From: an uncultured Spirochaetaceae bacterium | GTDB lineage: Bacteria > Spirochaetota > Spirochaetia > Treponematales > Treponemataceae | DNA: 10,757 bases | Direction of reading: 5' to 3' | Assembly (NCBI GenBank): GCA_902772605.1 | Contig: CACYBG010000131.1 | Location: 1-10,757 of the forward strand | Part shown: in pieces, positions 1 through 7,887 of the stretch | Layout: the number at the start of each line of letters is the position of its first letter | Numbering within the stretch: the stretch's first letter is position 1 | Notes under the pieces: generated by a model | What the model was told of the DNA's origin: nothing | Databases searched by the model: none | Seen by the model: the letters and a program-made list of their open reading frames with translations, nothing else | Translations under genes and position numbers: made by a program

Positions 1-1909
1 AGGAAATTGCATTGATGTTTTCCGTTTTTGTTTTCGTTTCTTGAACGGCTTGTTTTGAAAAATTGTAAAACTCTTCTATCTTTTCCTCTATTTCCGAGAA
101 GAGGTGCTTGTTCTCATTTATGAAATCGTTTTCGATGAAGTTTATGAATTCGCTTGGGTTTTGGGTTATATCAAAAATATCTTTTCCAGAAACGTAAAGT
201 TTAATTGCATTGGACGTTACATCCTTTATGTTCTTCAGATTGTGTGCACCGAAATTCCTGTTTTTGATTCTTTCAAGAAGTTTTGCATAGTCATCCTTGA
301 CTTCAAAAATTGGAAGAATGTAATATGAATTGTTCATGTTTTCTATGAACTGAATCTTTTCAAGAAGATATTTCTCCTTGTCTTCAAATCTTTCGAGAAT
401 GTTGTTTAGATTGGTCAGAATTTTATTGCATTCATCAACAGGAGATTTTCCTTTTTCAGAAATTGATTTCCAATATTCATACAGCGACTTTGCAAGGTTT
501 TGCCTGATTAACGAGTCAAGATATTTTTCAACGGGAAGAGAAAGTATTGCATTTTCAATGAGTTTTTGACGTATCGGTCGAATCGGGAAAAACGACAGTA
601 TCTTCTTTTTTTGCAGGCGTTCGATTTCCCTGTTTGCGTTTTCAAAATCGTTCTCAATGTCGTAAATTTCCATTCCTTCCGAAATTCGCTTGAGCGAGGA
701 CTCCCATTTTTCCAGCTTTACCTTCAGGTCGGTAACAAATGATATGTATGTCTTGAAATTGCCGTTTATTCGGTCAATCTTGAAAAGGTTTTCAAATCCT
801 TTTTTAAGTGTGATGAAAAAATAATCCGTCTCTTCCTGTGCAAAATCGTCGTATCGGGGAAGCATGTCGAATACCGTGTCTTCTATTCTTTTTTTGCACT
901 CGGTGATGTATGCCGTGAAATCCCTGTTTTTTCCGCTTATATAAAAATTCAGTATTCTGGAAAAGTTTTCCCGGTATCGGTTTATAAAAAGCTGGCTGGC
1001 ACGTTCAATTGGAAATTCATCGCTTTTTGCGGGAACTTCTATCATGTCAAAAAACTTTGCGCGGAAATATTCTTCATCCGTTCCTTTTAACGGATCCTGT
1101 AAAAATGTCGAAACGATTTTTTCTTCAAAAAGATATTTTAAATAATATTTCTGAATTTCATTGATTCTTGGAATTTGGACCATTGAAAAACATGAGAGGT
1201 TTTTGTCGGAATTTCTTTTGTCGTTGACTTCGGAAATCCAATTGTGACTTTGCTCCCTGAGTTTTTCGGAAAGATAAAACAGTTCATAGAAAATGCGTTC
1301 TGCAAAAATTACAGCCGTTTCATCTGTTACGGATTTTGATTTTCCCGGAGTCAGAAGAACATAATTCCTGTTGAAAGGTCCCGCTGGAGAGGGAATGTCT
1401 TTCAGTTTTTTATTGAGCAGCGTATTGAACGGAACTTCATAAAGGTTTTTTGAATTTATTTTTTCCAACCGATTGAAGTGCTTGCAAATCAGTGCAAATG
1501 TCTCCTCACTTGTCGATTCAACGACTCCGAGCTGATCGACAAAAGTAAAGAATCCGATCACTTCATTGAATTTGAATGCTGTCACCTGCTGAAGGAGGTG
1601 CGGAAGATATGCAAAATCAACGGCATATTTTGCAGTTGAATTTTCATAAAGGTCCCCGGTAAAAATCACGGAAAATTCCTCTCCGTTTTTATATGCCTGG
1701 CTGCATTCTATCGATTCCAGAATTTTATTTTCGTAATCCGTGGAATGAAATACTTCATCGCCTTCAAAATCAATGTAATGAGGAATGACTGAATTTGCAA
1801 TCTTTCCAAGTTGAATCCGCCTTTCCTCTATCATGTGGGCAAGATTGTTAGAGACCGTTTTTCCAAATTTTCCAAGACCGATAATTATTACTTCACGCTG
1901 CCCGAGCAT
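1..1909 (-). CDS. degenerate tubulin/FtsZ-like partner protein (partial, runs off left edge)
   Basis: An uninterrupted minus-strand frame of 636 codons runs from an ATG at 1909 to the window edge, so the C-terminus is missing. The N-terminus (MLGQREVIIIGLGKFGKTV) has the strand-plus-glycine-loop look of a tubulin-type T1 loop (GLGKFG, residues 11-16) and resembles the upstream gene's GLGGTG. Residues 85-102 align without gaps to residues 170-187 of the upstream tubulin-like protein (shared G, L, A, D, AYL), but its GGTGAG nucleotide loop is ENSTAK here. About 85 residues between the two loops are also absent. Later blocks (about 202-270) match the upstream protein in order and pattern, and the rest is long, charged and helical. 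ATG is preceded by GGGGG at 6 nt, and the upstream stop lies only 3 nt away, so translation is probably coupled. Inferred role: non-GTP-binding partner or cap of the upstream protein. The family assignment rests on this by-eye alignment only. Confidence 0.8.
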   Translation of the reverse strand, partial: MLGQREVIIIGLGKFGKTVSNNLAHMIEERRIQLGKIANSVIPHYIDFEGDEVFHSTDYENKILESIECSQAYKNGEEFSVIFTGDLYENSTAKYAVDFAYLPHLLQQVTAFKFNEVIGFFTFVDQLGVVESTSEETFALICKHFNRLEKINSKNLYEVPFNTLLNKKLKDIPSPAGPFNRNYVLLTPGKSKSVTDETAVIFAERIFYELFYLSEKLREQSHNWISEVNDKRNSDKNLSCFSMVQIPRINEIQKYYLKYLFEEKIVSTFLQDPLKGTDEEYFRAKFFDMIEVPAKSDEFPIERASQLFINRYRENFSRILNFYISGKNRDFTAYITECKKRIEDTVFDMLPRYDDFAQEETDYFFITLKKGFENLFKIDRINGNFKTYISFVTDLKVKLEKWESSLKRISEGMEIYDIENDFENANREIERLQKKKILSFFPIRPIRQKLIENAILSLPVEKYLDSLIRQNLAKSLYEYWKSISEKGKSPVDECNKILTNLNNILERFEDKEKYLLEKIQFIENMNNSYYILPIFEVKDDYAKLLERIKNRNFGAHNLKNIKDVTSNAIKLYVSGKDIFDITQNPSEFINFIENDFINENKHLFSEIEEKIEEFYNFSKQAVQETKTKTENINAIS

Positions 1910-1912
1910 TGA

Positions 1913-4900
1913 TTACCCCCAAAGGTTTTCCGGAGACTGTTTGCTGTCATACAGAACCTTCCCCGTCATTTCTTCGACAAGTTCATTCATCAAATCCAAA
2001 TCATCCAATTCGAAAATAGTCGGAAGTTCTTGACGCATTTTATCGAAGGCTTTTACCGATTCTTCGTAGAATTTTTCAGCAGGTGCCTTTTCCTTAAAAT
2101 GCAATATTTCAGCGGTGAAAGTTTGGATCAGATCCTTGTCCTTTGACCTTGTGCTCTGGAACGCCTTCATGATTTCATCATTGTTGTTTCCCAAATGCAT
2201 GCTCGGTTTATCTTTTCTGCCCTGCATGAGGTCACGTTCTGTTACGAAATCGACGGAAAGTGCCTGAACCTTCAGACGGTTTGCAATGAAAGCAGTGAGC
2301 AAAAGTTTTCGGAATTCTTTCTTATGCTTACGGGGATCGATTGTGTTTTCATCCAAATCTTCGAGCTGAAGGGAACCGAACATGTTGATTTCTTCATAAT
2401 CCGTTCCGGAATTTTCATTTTCAATTTTCTGCTTTTTCTTTGCATCGGTATAACTTGCCTTGCAATTGTTCATTACTGATGAAAGCGAATACAATGGGTA
2501 TCCTGCAATTGAATGCATGATGTTTACTTCCGAAAGTTCAGAAGTCGGTGTAATGGCAATGTTGTTCGGTGCATGATGAAGTATTTTCTGTTTCAGACAG
2601 TGATTGAACATTGGACAAGGTTCCTTTTGAAATTTTTCAGGATCCTGTTCCATCGGACAGATAGAATTCATTCCATTTCCACGTACTACGCCCTTCAATT
2701 CACTGCACGGTTTTCCTTCGTATTCATCCGGTATGGATATTGCATAGAATGTTGAATCCTTGAAACTTAATCCCTCACGATTCATTACCGTTTCTTCCAC
2801 GCCAAGGAAAATCGGTGCAAGTTCAAAATACGTTCCCTGTTCAAGCCTGTCGCAAATATCAGGTGTTTCCAAAATCCGTTCTGCGATATTGACTTTGTTA
2901 AGCGGTTCAAAGAAGAATTTTTCACAGGCATTTAAAATATCGATGTTGATGATTGATGATGTTTTTTGAGATGCCTGAATATAGTTTTTTCCGAATGCTT
3001 CATCAGCCGTCAAAATGTCATTTAGTTCGCCGAAAATGAATTCCTCGGATTTTTCTTCAATGAGTTTTTCATATGCTTGCGTTACGTCTTTCTTATAATC
3101 GAAAATTACAGCAAAAAGCGAACTTGTTTCAAAGTGCTGGTTATCGTTCAGGAATTTATTGATTTCCGAATTGATTCCTTCAAAGTTCAGGATTGCACGT
3201 CTGTATTTGTTTCTGTAATCTTCAAGTTCCTTGATAAGGCCATTGAATTTCGGACTGTCATTCCAAAGTATGTCAGTAAAAAGTTGATAGCACCAATCGG
3301 CAATGAAACTCTGTTTCTTAAAGTTGAAAAGATTCCTGCATACGTCAAGGACCTTTTCCTTTTCTTCCGAAATTTTTTTCTTTGTTGCAAAAAGACTGTC
3401 AGTTACTTCTTCGAAATCGGAAATGGCAGTTTCAAAATCCATGTTGAGGTTTTTTAATGTCGATTCGCTTTCATTTCTGATTCTGCGGTATTTTTCTTTT
3501 GCATCATTGAAAATCTTGATGAGGGCCTCTATGAAATCAAAAGTGCGTTTTATTGAACCTCTGTCTGCAAAATCCGTACCGTCCGAATTCTTTTTGATTC
3601 CAAGCTTGTGTTCATGCAGATCAAGCAGAAGCTCCAATTTCTTTTCGAGTTGCGAAAGAAATGATTCCCTGATTTTGCATGCACGCGTAGAATTCATGTT
3701 TTTGAATTCAATTACTTTTTCATCAACGTCCTTTTTCCACCTTAAAAGCTCATCCTTCAAATCTTTTTTATTTGAATCCGAAGACTGCTGGTCAAAATCG
3801 GAAATCGTATTTTCAATATAGTCCTTGAATGCACCTTTGAATCCATCCGGTGAATCGAAATTTTCAAACAGATCTTCAAGCTGATTTGAAAGCGGATTCA
3901 TCTTTATTTCCTTAAGGAAATTTTTTGCAAGCATTTCTATTTCCTGGGGTGCATAACTTTCATCGAGGATTTTATCAAGATATTTTTTTGAAAGGTTATA
4001 AGCACACAGCTGAACGATCATTCGCTTCGGATATAGAATCGAGAAGGTTCCCATTCCGTTGTAATGAATGTCCTTGTTGTTCAATCCCTTGTAATTGTGT
4101 TCCAAATTCGACATGACGTTGTTGTACATTGATGTCCAGTGCATTCCCAGTTCATGACCTGTAAGAAGATATATGAATCTTGCAGCCATTTCAGAAAATG
4201 CAGTCTGAGAATTCAATGCAACGCTTTTTCCAAAGTTGTCAAAAAGAAACGGATAGTCGAATGGTCTGTTTGCTCCAGAAGCACCGTAATTCGGATTGAA
4301 GTCCTTGTATGCAGGGTAGAAGGAGCGAATGGGATTTTCATTGTTGATTCTGTTCATGAAATAATCCAATTCGACAAGCGAAGCATAGCAATTTTGCCTT
4401 ACGTTTGCAGTTCCCTGAATTCCATCAAACATTGAAGCAAGTGCAAACATTCCGAAAATCTTTACCTTGAATCCATTTCCGGCAATGTGATTGCAGTATC
4501 GTACAAGATAAGCCGTATCAAGAAATGTTCCGGCTCCTGTTCCTCCGCATAGTGAACCGCAGATGAAAACGTTTATTTCCTTCGAAACCTTTGAACCGAT
4601 GTTTTTGTCTATTGCAATTTTTGCATCAATAGGACCTTTCATGAATGCGTTGATTTCTTCATAAATGTCACCCGCGTTCCATGCAAATGTAAATCTTCCG
4701 ATCGGTTTTTTCTGGGATGCGCCGCGTGAAAGGTCTGACGGTTGAAGGCTTGCTTTGAGTGAATCAGGAAACCATTCGTGTATTTCGGGATAATCATTTA
4801 AATCTGGAGCAAGACCGAAATTTGCCTGAAGCTGAAAAACTTCCCTGTTTTGATTTAAGGACAAGGATTCTTCCCTGATTGTCTTTATGGAGCTTTGCGC

Positions 4901-5065
4901 GTGAGGGATTGCCTTATCGGTATCGATTGAAAGCAATTTTAAAAATGGAAAATCTGCCATTCCATGTTCACAGTTTTCTGCAATCATTTTTTTTAGGGCA
5001 AGGATGATGTTTTTTCCCGTTCCGCCAAGTCCTATTACAAGTGTCGGTTGATAGATTTCTGCCAT
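1913..5065 (-). CDS. tubulin/FtsZ-superfamily protein (Tubulin_2-like), 1050 aa
   Basis: Predicted cytosolic nucleotide-binding protein of the tubulin/FtsZ superfamily. Residues 12-17 (GLGGTG) fit the T1 loop, LSIDTD at 45-50 ends the next strand, and CGGTGAG at 173-179 is the tubulin signature that contacts nucleotide phosphates. RQNCYASLVELDYF (about 223-236) resembles a motif I recall from large bacterial tubulin-like proteins. The protein is far longer than FtsZ (about 380 aa). After the N-terminal domain (about 1-370) come long charged helical, probably coiled-coil, segments (about 400-680), then a C-terminal region with Cys787, Cys803, Cys817, Cys823 and nearby histidines. No membrane segment is seen. 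I chose ATG 5065 because GAGGAG sits 9 nt upstream; the longer TTG start at 5074 touches that site and is unlikely. It lies 40 nt after the three-helix membrane protein gene and 3 nt before its degenerate partner. Polymerisation and GTP as nucleotide are inferred from the family. Confidence 0.88.
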   Translation of the reverse strand: MAEIYQPTLVIGLGGTGKNIILALKKMIAENCEHGMADFPFLKLLSIDTDKAIPHAQSSIKTIREESLSLNQNREVFQLQANFGLAPDLNDYPEIHEWFPDSLKASLQPSDLSRGASQKKPIGRFTFAWNAGDIYEEINAFMKGPIDAKIAIDKNIGSKVSKEINVFICGSLCGGTGAGTFLDTAYLVRYCNHIAGNGFKVKIFGMFALASMFDGIQGTANVRQNCYASLVELDYFMNRINNENPIRSFYPAYKDFNPNYGASGANRPFDYPFLFDNFGKSVALNSQTAFSEMAARFIYLLTGHELGMHWTSMYNNVMSNLEHNYKGLNNKDIHYNGMGTFSILYPKRMIVQLCAYNLSKKYLDKILDESYAPQEIEMLAKNFLKEIKMNPLSNQLEDLFENFDSPDGFKGAFKDYIENTISDFDQQSSDSNKKDLKDELLRWKKDVDEKVIEFKNMNSTRACKIRESFLSQLEKKLELLLDLHEHKLGIKKNSDGTDFADRGSIKRTFDFIEALIKIFNDAKEKYRRIRNESESTLKNLNMDFETAISDFEEVTDSLFATKKKISEEKEKVLDVCRNLFNFKKQSFIADWCYQLFTDILWNDSPKFNGLIKELEDYRNKYRRAILNFEGINSEINKFLNDNQHFETSSLFAVIFDYKKDVTQAYEKLIEEKSEEFIFGELNDILTADEAFGKNYIQASQKTSSIINIDILNACEKFFFEPLNKVNIAERILETPDICDRLEQGTYFELAPIFLGVEETVMNREGLSFKDSTFYAISIPDEYEGKPCSELKGVVRGNGMNSICPMEQDPEKFQKEPCPMFNHCLKQKILHHAPNNIAITPTSELSEVNIMHSIAGYPLYSLSSVMNNCKASYTDAKKKQKIENENSGTDYEEINMFGSLQLEDLDENTIDPRKHKKEFRKLLLTAFIANRLKVQALSVDFVTERDLMQGRKDKPSMHLGNNNDEIMKAFQSTRSKDKDLIQTFTAEILHFKEKAPAEKFYEESVKAFDKMRQELPTIFELDDLDLMNELVEEMTGKVLYDSKQSPENLWG

Positions 5066-5074
5066 TGTTTTCAA

Positions 5075-5080
5075 CTCCTC
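5075..5080 (-). promoter_or_regulatory. Shine-Dalgarno site fixing the tubulin-like gene start
   Basis: On the minus strand this reads GAGGAG, with a 9-nt spacer to ATG 5065. A TTG in the same frame at 5074 follows the site with no spacer, so it cannot easily be used. This sets the protein start at MAEIYQ. Confidence 0.75.
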
Positions 5081-5105
5081 AGTACGACTGAATTAAATTA
5101 TCCTT

Positions 5106-5582
5106 CTATTTTGTCTTATTTAAATTTTCAACGATGCTTTCGTCGTAATCAAAAAGCCTTTTCCTTTCGTAATCGATTACGGCATTCTTTTTAGGTTCGC
5201 GGATTCTAGAGATGATTAATGCCGTAAAGGTGATTATGGATGTGGAAATCAAAAAAGAAATTGCCATTATGTTCCCGGATGTTTTTGCCAGGAAATATGA
5301 AAAAGGTTTCAAGAACATCGGGCATGCATTATTTTCCGATTCATTCAATGCACCGATTACATGTTTGCCCAGCATCCTTAAATCCAGTTTTGAAAATAGA
5401 ACCGGAAGGAACATTGTGCCTGCAACAGCCAGAACGCAAACTACAAGACCCATTGCAATCTCCTTTTTTCTGTTTTCAAACCGTGCAGCCCTTGAAAGCC
5501 AGATGTAAACGCCTACGGCAATGAGTCCAGTTATGATTGTTATGACCGCCCATATGATGATGCAGTGAATCGTTTCGTCCAT
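5106..5582 (-). CDS. small membrane protein with three predicted helices
   Basis: No family recognised. The 158-residue product (counting from MDETIHC) has three hydrophobic segments, at about residues 6-29, 43-63 and 104-125. Basic residues after helix 1 (SRAARFENRKK) and after helix 3 (SRIREPKKN) predict an outside N-terminus, a non-cytosolic loop of about 40 residues between helices 2 and 3, and a charged cytosolic tail of about 33 residues. Lying between the vWA gene and the tubulin-like gene, it is a plausible membrane anchor for the tubulin-like protein through that tail; this is inference. A GTG at 5591 would add three residues, but AAGGTGG lies 5 nt before the ATG at 5582 and overlaps that GTG, so the ATG is preferred. 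There are 10 nt after the vWA stop and 40 nt before the next start. Confidence 0.8.
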   Translation of the reverse strand: MDETIHCIIIWAVITIITGLIAVGVYIWLSRAARFENRKKEIAMGLVVCVLAVAGTMFLPVLFSKLDLRMLGKHVIGALNESENNACPMFLKPFSYFLAKTSGNIMAISFLISTSIITFTALIISRIREPKKNAVIDYERKRLFDYDESIVENLNKTK

Positions 5583-5587
5583 TTCTG

Positions 5588-5594
5588 CCACCTT
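5588..5594 (-). promoter_or_regulatory. Shine-Dalgarno site deciding the three-helix protein start
   Basis: The minus strand reads AAGGTGG, close to the consensus AAGGAGG, 5 nt before the ATG at 5582. It overlaps the TAA of the vWA gene (5593-5595), so the downstream ribosome site is embedded at the end of the upstream gene. It also contains the alternative GTG start at 5591, which argues against that start. Confidence 0.65.
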
Positions 5595-7068
5595 ATTTCT
5601 TGAATTTCTTGAACTTGATTGTGACGTTTGATTCGTCTTTTGTTTTCAGCTTGATTGAATTACCAAGACTGTAATCGAATTTTCTCGTTTCATCGTTGAA
5701 TGCATTGAAATCGCGGGGAATTACGGTCCATCTGTTTGGACCCACCCTTTGAATCTGACCGACGACAGCAGAAAAAAGTTCCTGATCCAGTTTGAATGCA
5801 AGACCGTTTTTTGAGCCGAACTCAATCCTTTTTTTCATTTTCATGGATACGGGTCTTGGTTTTTCGTTTTTCCCGACGACTTCCATCACTATCTTTACCG
5901 GACGGAATTTCCTTGCAATCATTAATACCGTAAGAATCAATGCGAGTATCAGGATGATTAAAAGTGCCGGAAATATTTTGCCGAATACGATTTCAAATTG
6001 CGTCTTTGCATCAACCGAAAATTCTTCGTTGAATCGTTTTTCATTGCCATTGACGTTTGCCGTAAAATGAATCTTCAGGATCCCTTTTCCTTTAAGCGGC
6101 GATTGGGCTAAAAATGCACCTGACGAATTTTTTGTTTCACTTCCAAGGAGAGAAATAGCTCCCGTTTCTGGATTTATTTTTATCGGGACGACTGTTTTTC
6201 TGTCGTCAGTTTGAAACGTTGCATCGGCAGAAATGAATTCGATTTCAGACGGAGTCTTTTCATATGTATTTATGATGTTGAAGTTGATTTCATCCGTTGA
6301 AGAAATTATCAGCGTCGTTTCGTCTTTTGATAGGGGAGTGGATTTCAGACGGAAATCATCCAGAAGGATTTCACCCTGTTCAAGAAGAGTCTGCTCGGGA
6401 ATTTTCGAAATCCAATCATCAAGTATGAATTCGAGTCCATCCAAATCCTCAATGCGCAGAAGATAATTTTCGCGTCCGGATTTTTTGGCAATCAGCGGAA
6501 GATCATTCAGGTTTTTGCCGATTCCGACGTAATGCCATCCGTCGTACAGCCTTTGGTTTCCTATCAGTTCATCTTCAAAAATTTCGTCTACATCTTGATT
6601 GTGGAATGCACTTGTTTCTGGTGTCGTAATGTCCCCGTCGGTTATGAAAAGTACAAGCGGTTCATAGAGGTTGTAATCCTTTTTTTTCAAATCGACGATG
6701 TAACCGAGTCCGGTTTTGATTGCAGTACCTATGTCGGTGAAATTGTTGTCGGCTTTCATCACCTTCAGTGTATTTGATATTGAAGCCTTGTCTTCTTCGC
6801 GCAGAAGCTGTCCCGAATACATTGGCTGAGCACTGTCTCCAAACGGTATCAAAACGAAATAGTCGCCGACATTGAGTCTGTCCTGTACGATTGACCTGTC
6901 TATGATTTTCGTAATGTCTGGGAACTGTTTTTTAATGCTTCCTGAAACATCGAGAATTACAATGATGATTTTCCCTTTCTGCGAGGATGCGTCATCTGAA
7001 AAAAGCGGAATTAGAATGAAGGCAAATGCTGCAAAAAGTGAAATCAGTTTTTTTGAAATCTTACTCAT
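5593..7068 (-). CDS. membrane-anchored von Willebrand factor A (vWA) domain protein, 491 aa
   Basis: A signal peptide or N-terminal anchor (residues about 6-24) is followed by a vWA domain (about 33-225). Its metal-ion-dependent adhesion site looks complete: DVSGS at 40-44 (Asp40, Ser42, Ser44), Thr111 in TDIGTAI, and Asp144 in FITDGD. A beta-rich linker (about 230-355) leads to a transmembrane helix at about 362-385 and a basic, beta-rich tail (386-491). The predicted topology places the vWA domain outside the inner membrane and the tail in the cytosol. The tail has an FHA-like rhythm (RIEFGS, then NRWTVIPRD) but lacks clear FHA consensus residues, so I do not call it. vWA domains bind protein ligands through a divalent metal; partners here are unknown. 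Its ATG overlaps the stop of the four-helix gene by 8 nt, with GGAAGG upstream. Linkage to a tubulin-like gene matches a published FtsZ-like/vWA association. Confidence 0.9.
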   Translation of the reverse strand: MSKISKKLISLFAAFAFILIPLFSDDASSQKGKIIIVILDVSGSIKKQFPDITKIIDRSIVQDRLNVGDYFVLIPFGDSAQPMYSGQLLREEDKASISNTLKVMKADNNFTDIGTAIKTGLGYIVDLKKKDYNLYEPLVLFITDGDITTPETSAFHNQDVDEIFEDELIGNQRLYDGWHYVGIGKNLNDLPLIAKKSGRENYLLRIEDLDGLEFILDDWISKIPEQTLLEQGEILLDDFRLKSTPLSKDETTLIISSTDEINFNIINTYEKTPSEIEFISADATFQTDDRKTVVPIKINPETGAISLLGSETKNSSGAFLAQSPLKGKGILKIHFTANVNGNEKRFNEEFSVDAKTQFEIVFGKIFPALLIILILALILTVLMIARKFRPVKIVMEVVGKNEKPRPVSMKMKKRIEFGSKNGLAFKLDQELFSAVVGQIQRVGPNRWTVIPRDFNAFNDETRKFDYSLGNSIKLKTKDESNVTIKFKKFKK

Positions 7069-7558
7069 CTTTTGAACCTTCCGTAAAAAGATATTTTCTG
7101 TGCGAATGATTTGTCGTCTCGGGAAGAATTTTTACCGTGAATGAAATCAGTGCGGTCGTAATTACCAGAAGAATTGCTTCAATCAAAACTGTCAGGACGA
7201 AAAGATTTATACGTGCAAAAATCGAGATTAAAATCAATGCAATCGGTACGACGAGTGTCAGGAAAATGAAAGTCGAATAATATTTCCTTATGACCTTTTC
7301 ATTTTTCAGGAAGATGTGTATGATTTTCCGCAAAAAGATGAAAAGCGAAAATATGAATGCCAGGGTTAATGCGATCTGTACAATCAATATGGCGATATCG
7401 CCAGGATTTTTTGTCGGTGAAATTGAGAGTTCATTTGGGTTTGAAAGGAATCCGTAATATACGAAAGTCATCAATGGTGCTTGAAGCAGGAATACCGAAG
7501 CTACCGAAATCAGCGTGAGGATTAAACTGAATATAAAAGAAGAAACAAATTTTCTCAT
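7061..7558 (-). CDS. small four-helix membrane protein, first gene of the tubulin/vWA operon
   Basis: No family recognised. The 165-residue product has four strongly hydrophobic segments, at about 7-27, 54-76, 95-114 and 118-142. The positively charged N-terminus and the basic loop between helices 2 and 3 (residues about 77-92, with RK, K and RK) predict both termini in the cytosol, leaving a tail of about 20 residues. ATG 7558 is preceded by GGAG with a 7-nt spacer. The gene overlaps the vWA start by 8 nt (ATGAGTAA), which indicates coupled translation. Being first in the operon and integral to the membrane, it may form a membrane platform with the vWA protein; this rests on context only. 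Confidence 0.82.
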   Translation of the reverse strand: MRKFVSSFIFSLILTLISVASVFLLQAPLMTFVYYGFLSNPNELSISPTKNPGDIAILIVQIALTLAFIFSLFIFLRKIIHIFLKNEKVIRKYYSTFIFLTLVVPIALILISIFARINLFVLTVLIEAILLVITTALISFTVKILPETTNHSHRKYLFTEGSKDE

Positions 7559-7670
7559 TCCTGTACTCCACTAAATCAACGAAAATCAGTCCTTACATAA
7601 AGAATACGGCAGGATTTTCAGGAAACTCTTATTAATCCTTGAATCTTGAGTTTGCAAAAATCCCGTTTCT

Positions 7671-7692
7671 TTATCGGCATGAATCCCGATAA
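7671..7692. repeat. 7-bp perfect inverted repeat (TTATCGG / CCGATAA)
   Basis: Arms at 7671-7677 and 7686-7692 pair perfectly around an 8-nt loop. Neither side is followed by a T-tract, so it is not a terminator. It sits upstream of ATG 7558 in the probable leader or promoter zone of the minus-strand operon and could be an operator or a small leader hairpin. In AT-rich DNA a 7-bp dyad can also arise by chance. Confidence 0.4.
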
Positions 7693-7844
7693 TGATTAAT
7701 CCATTATGGAAACACAGAATAATCTGAAAGCGGATTGTACCGTGTTGACCTTAATATTGCATTTTGCAGAAAAAAACATTAAAAATCAATTGTGATAACG
7801 CTTAATTATATTGTAAGAAAATGCTTTGATGTTGGATTTTCGTT

Positions 7845-7858
7845 TACGGGTTTCCGTA
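7845..7858. promoter_or_regulatory. candidate operator: dyad TACGG-N4-CCGTA
   Basis: Arms 7845-7849 and 7854-7858 are exact reverse complements. The dyad centre (between 7851 and 7852) is about 42.5 bp upstream of the transcription start predicted from the -10 at 7882-7887. That distance is typical of activator sites next to promoters with a poor -35, and LuxR-family activators often bind there. Binding by the adjacent regulator is inference. Confidence 0.35.
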
Positions 7859-7878
7859 TATCAATTTTTTACGAGCTA

Positions 7879-7887
7879 TGTTATAAT
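7879..7887 (+). promoter_or_regulatory. extended -10 promoter of the LuxR-type regulator gene
   Basis: TGTTATAAT is a perfect extended -10 (TG, one base, then TATAAT at 7882-7887) for the housekeeping sigma factor. No convincing -35 hexamer lies 16-18 bp upstream, which fits an extended -10 or activator-dependent promoter. Transcription is predicted to begin near 7894, only about 11 nt before the GTG at 7905. Confidence 0.65.

Noticed and set aside
104..569. Two plus-strand open frames (104-328 and 378-569)
   Set aside because: Both lie antisense to the continuous minus-strand frame that runs from 1909 to the left edge and resembles the tubulin-like protein; no ribosome site or domain supports them.
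1..1909. Left-edge gene as a decayed pseudogene of the tubulin-like gene
   Set aside because: 636 codons are read without any stop or frameshift, and the gene has its own ribosome site and coupled start; the divergence looks like specialisation, not decay.
3303..3821. 172-residue plus-strand open frame inside the tubulin-like gene
   Set aside because: It is wholly antisense to a gene with clear motifs, is rich in Ser/Phe/Lys as expected from an AT-rich reverse frame, and has no recognisable domain.
5066..5074. TTG at 5074 as start of the tubulin-like gene
   Set aside because: It directly abuts the GAGGAG ribosome site, whereas the ATG at 5065 has a workable 9-nt spacer.
5583..5591. GTG at 5591 as start of the three-helix membrane protein
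   Set aside because: It lies inside the best ribosome site (AAGGTGG, 5588-5594), which is properly spaced for ATG 5582.
7745..7773. TTGACC at 7745-7750 as a plus-strand -35 element
   Set aside because: No -10-like hexamer lies 16-18 bp downstream, and the real -10 at 7882 is far too distant.
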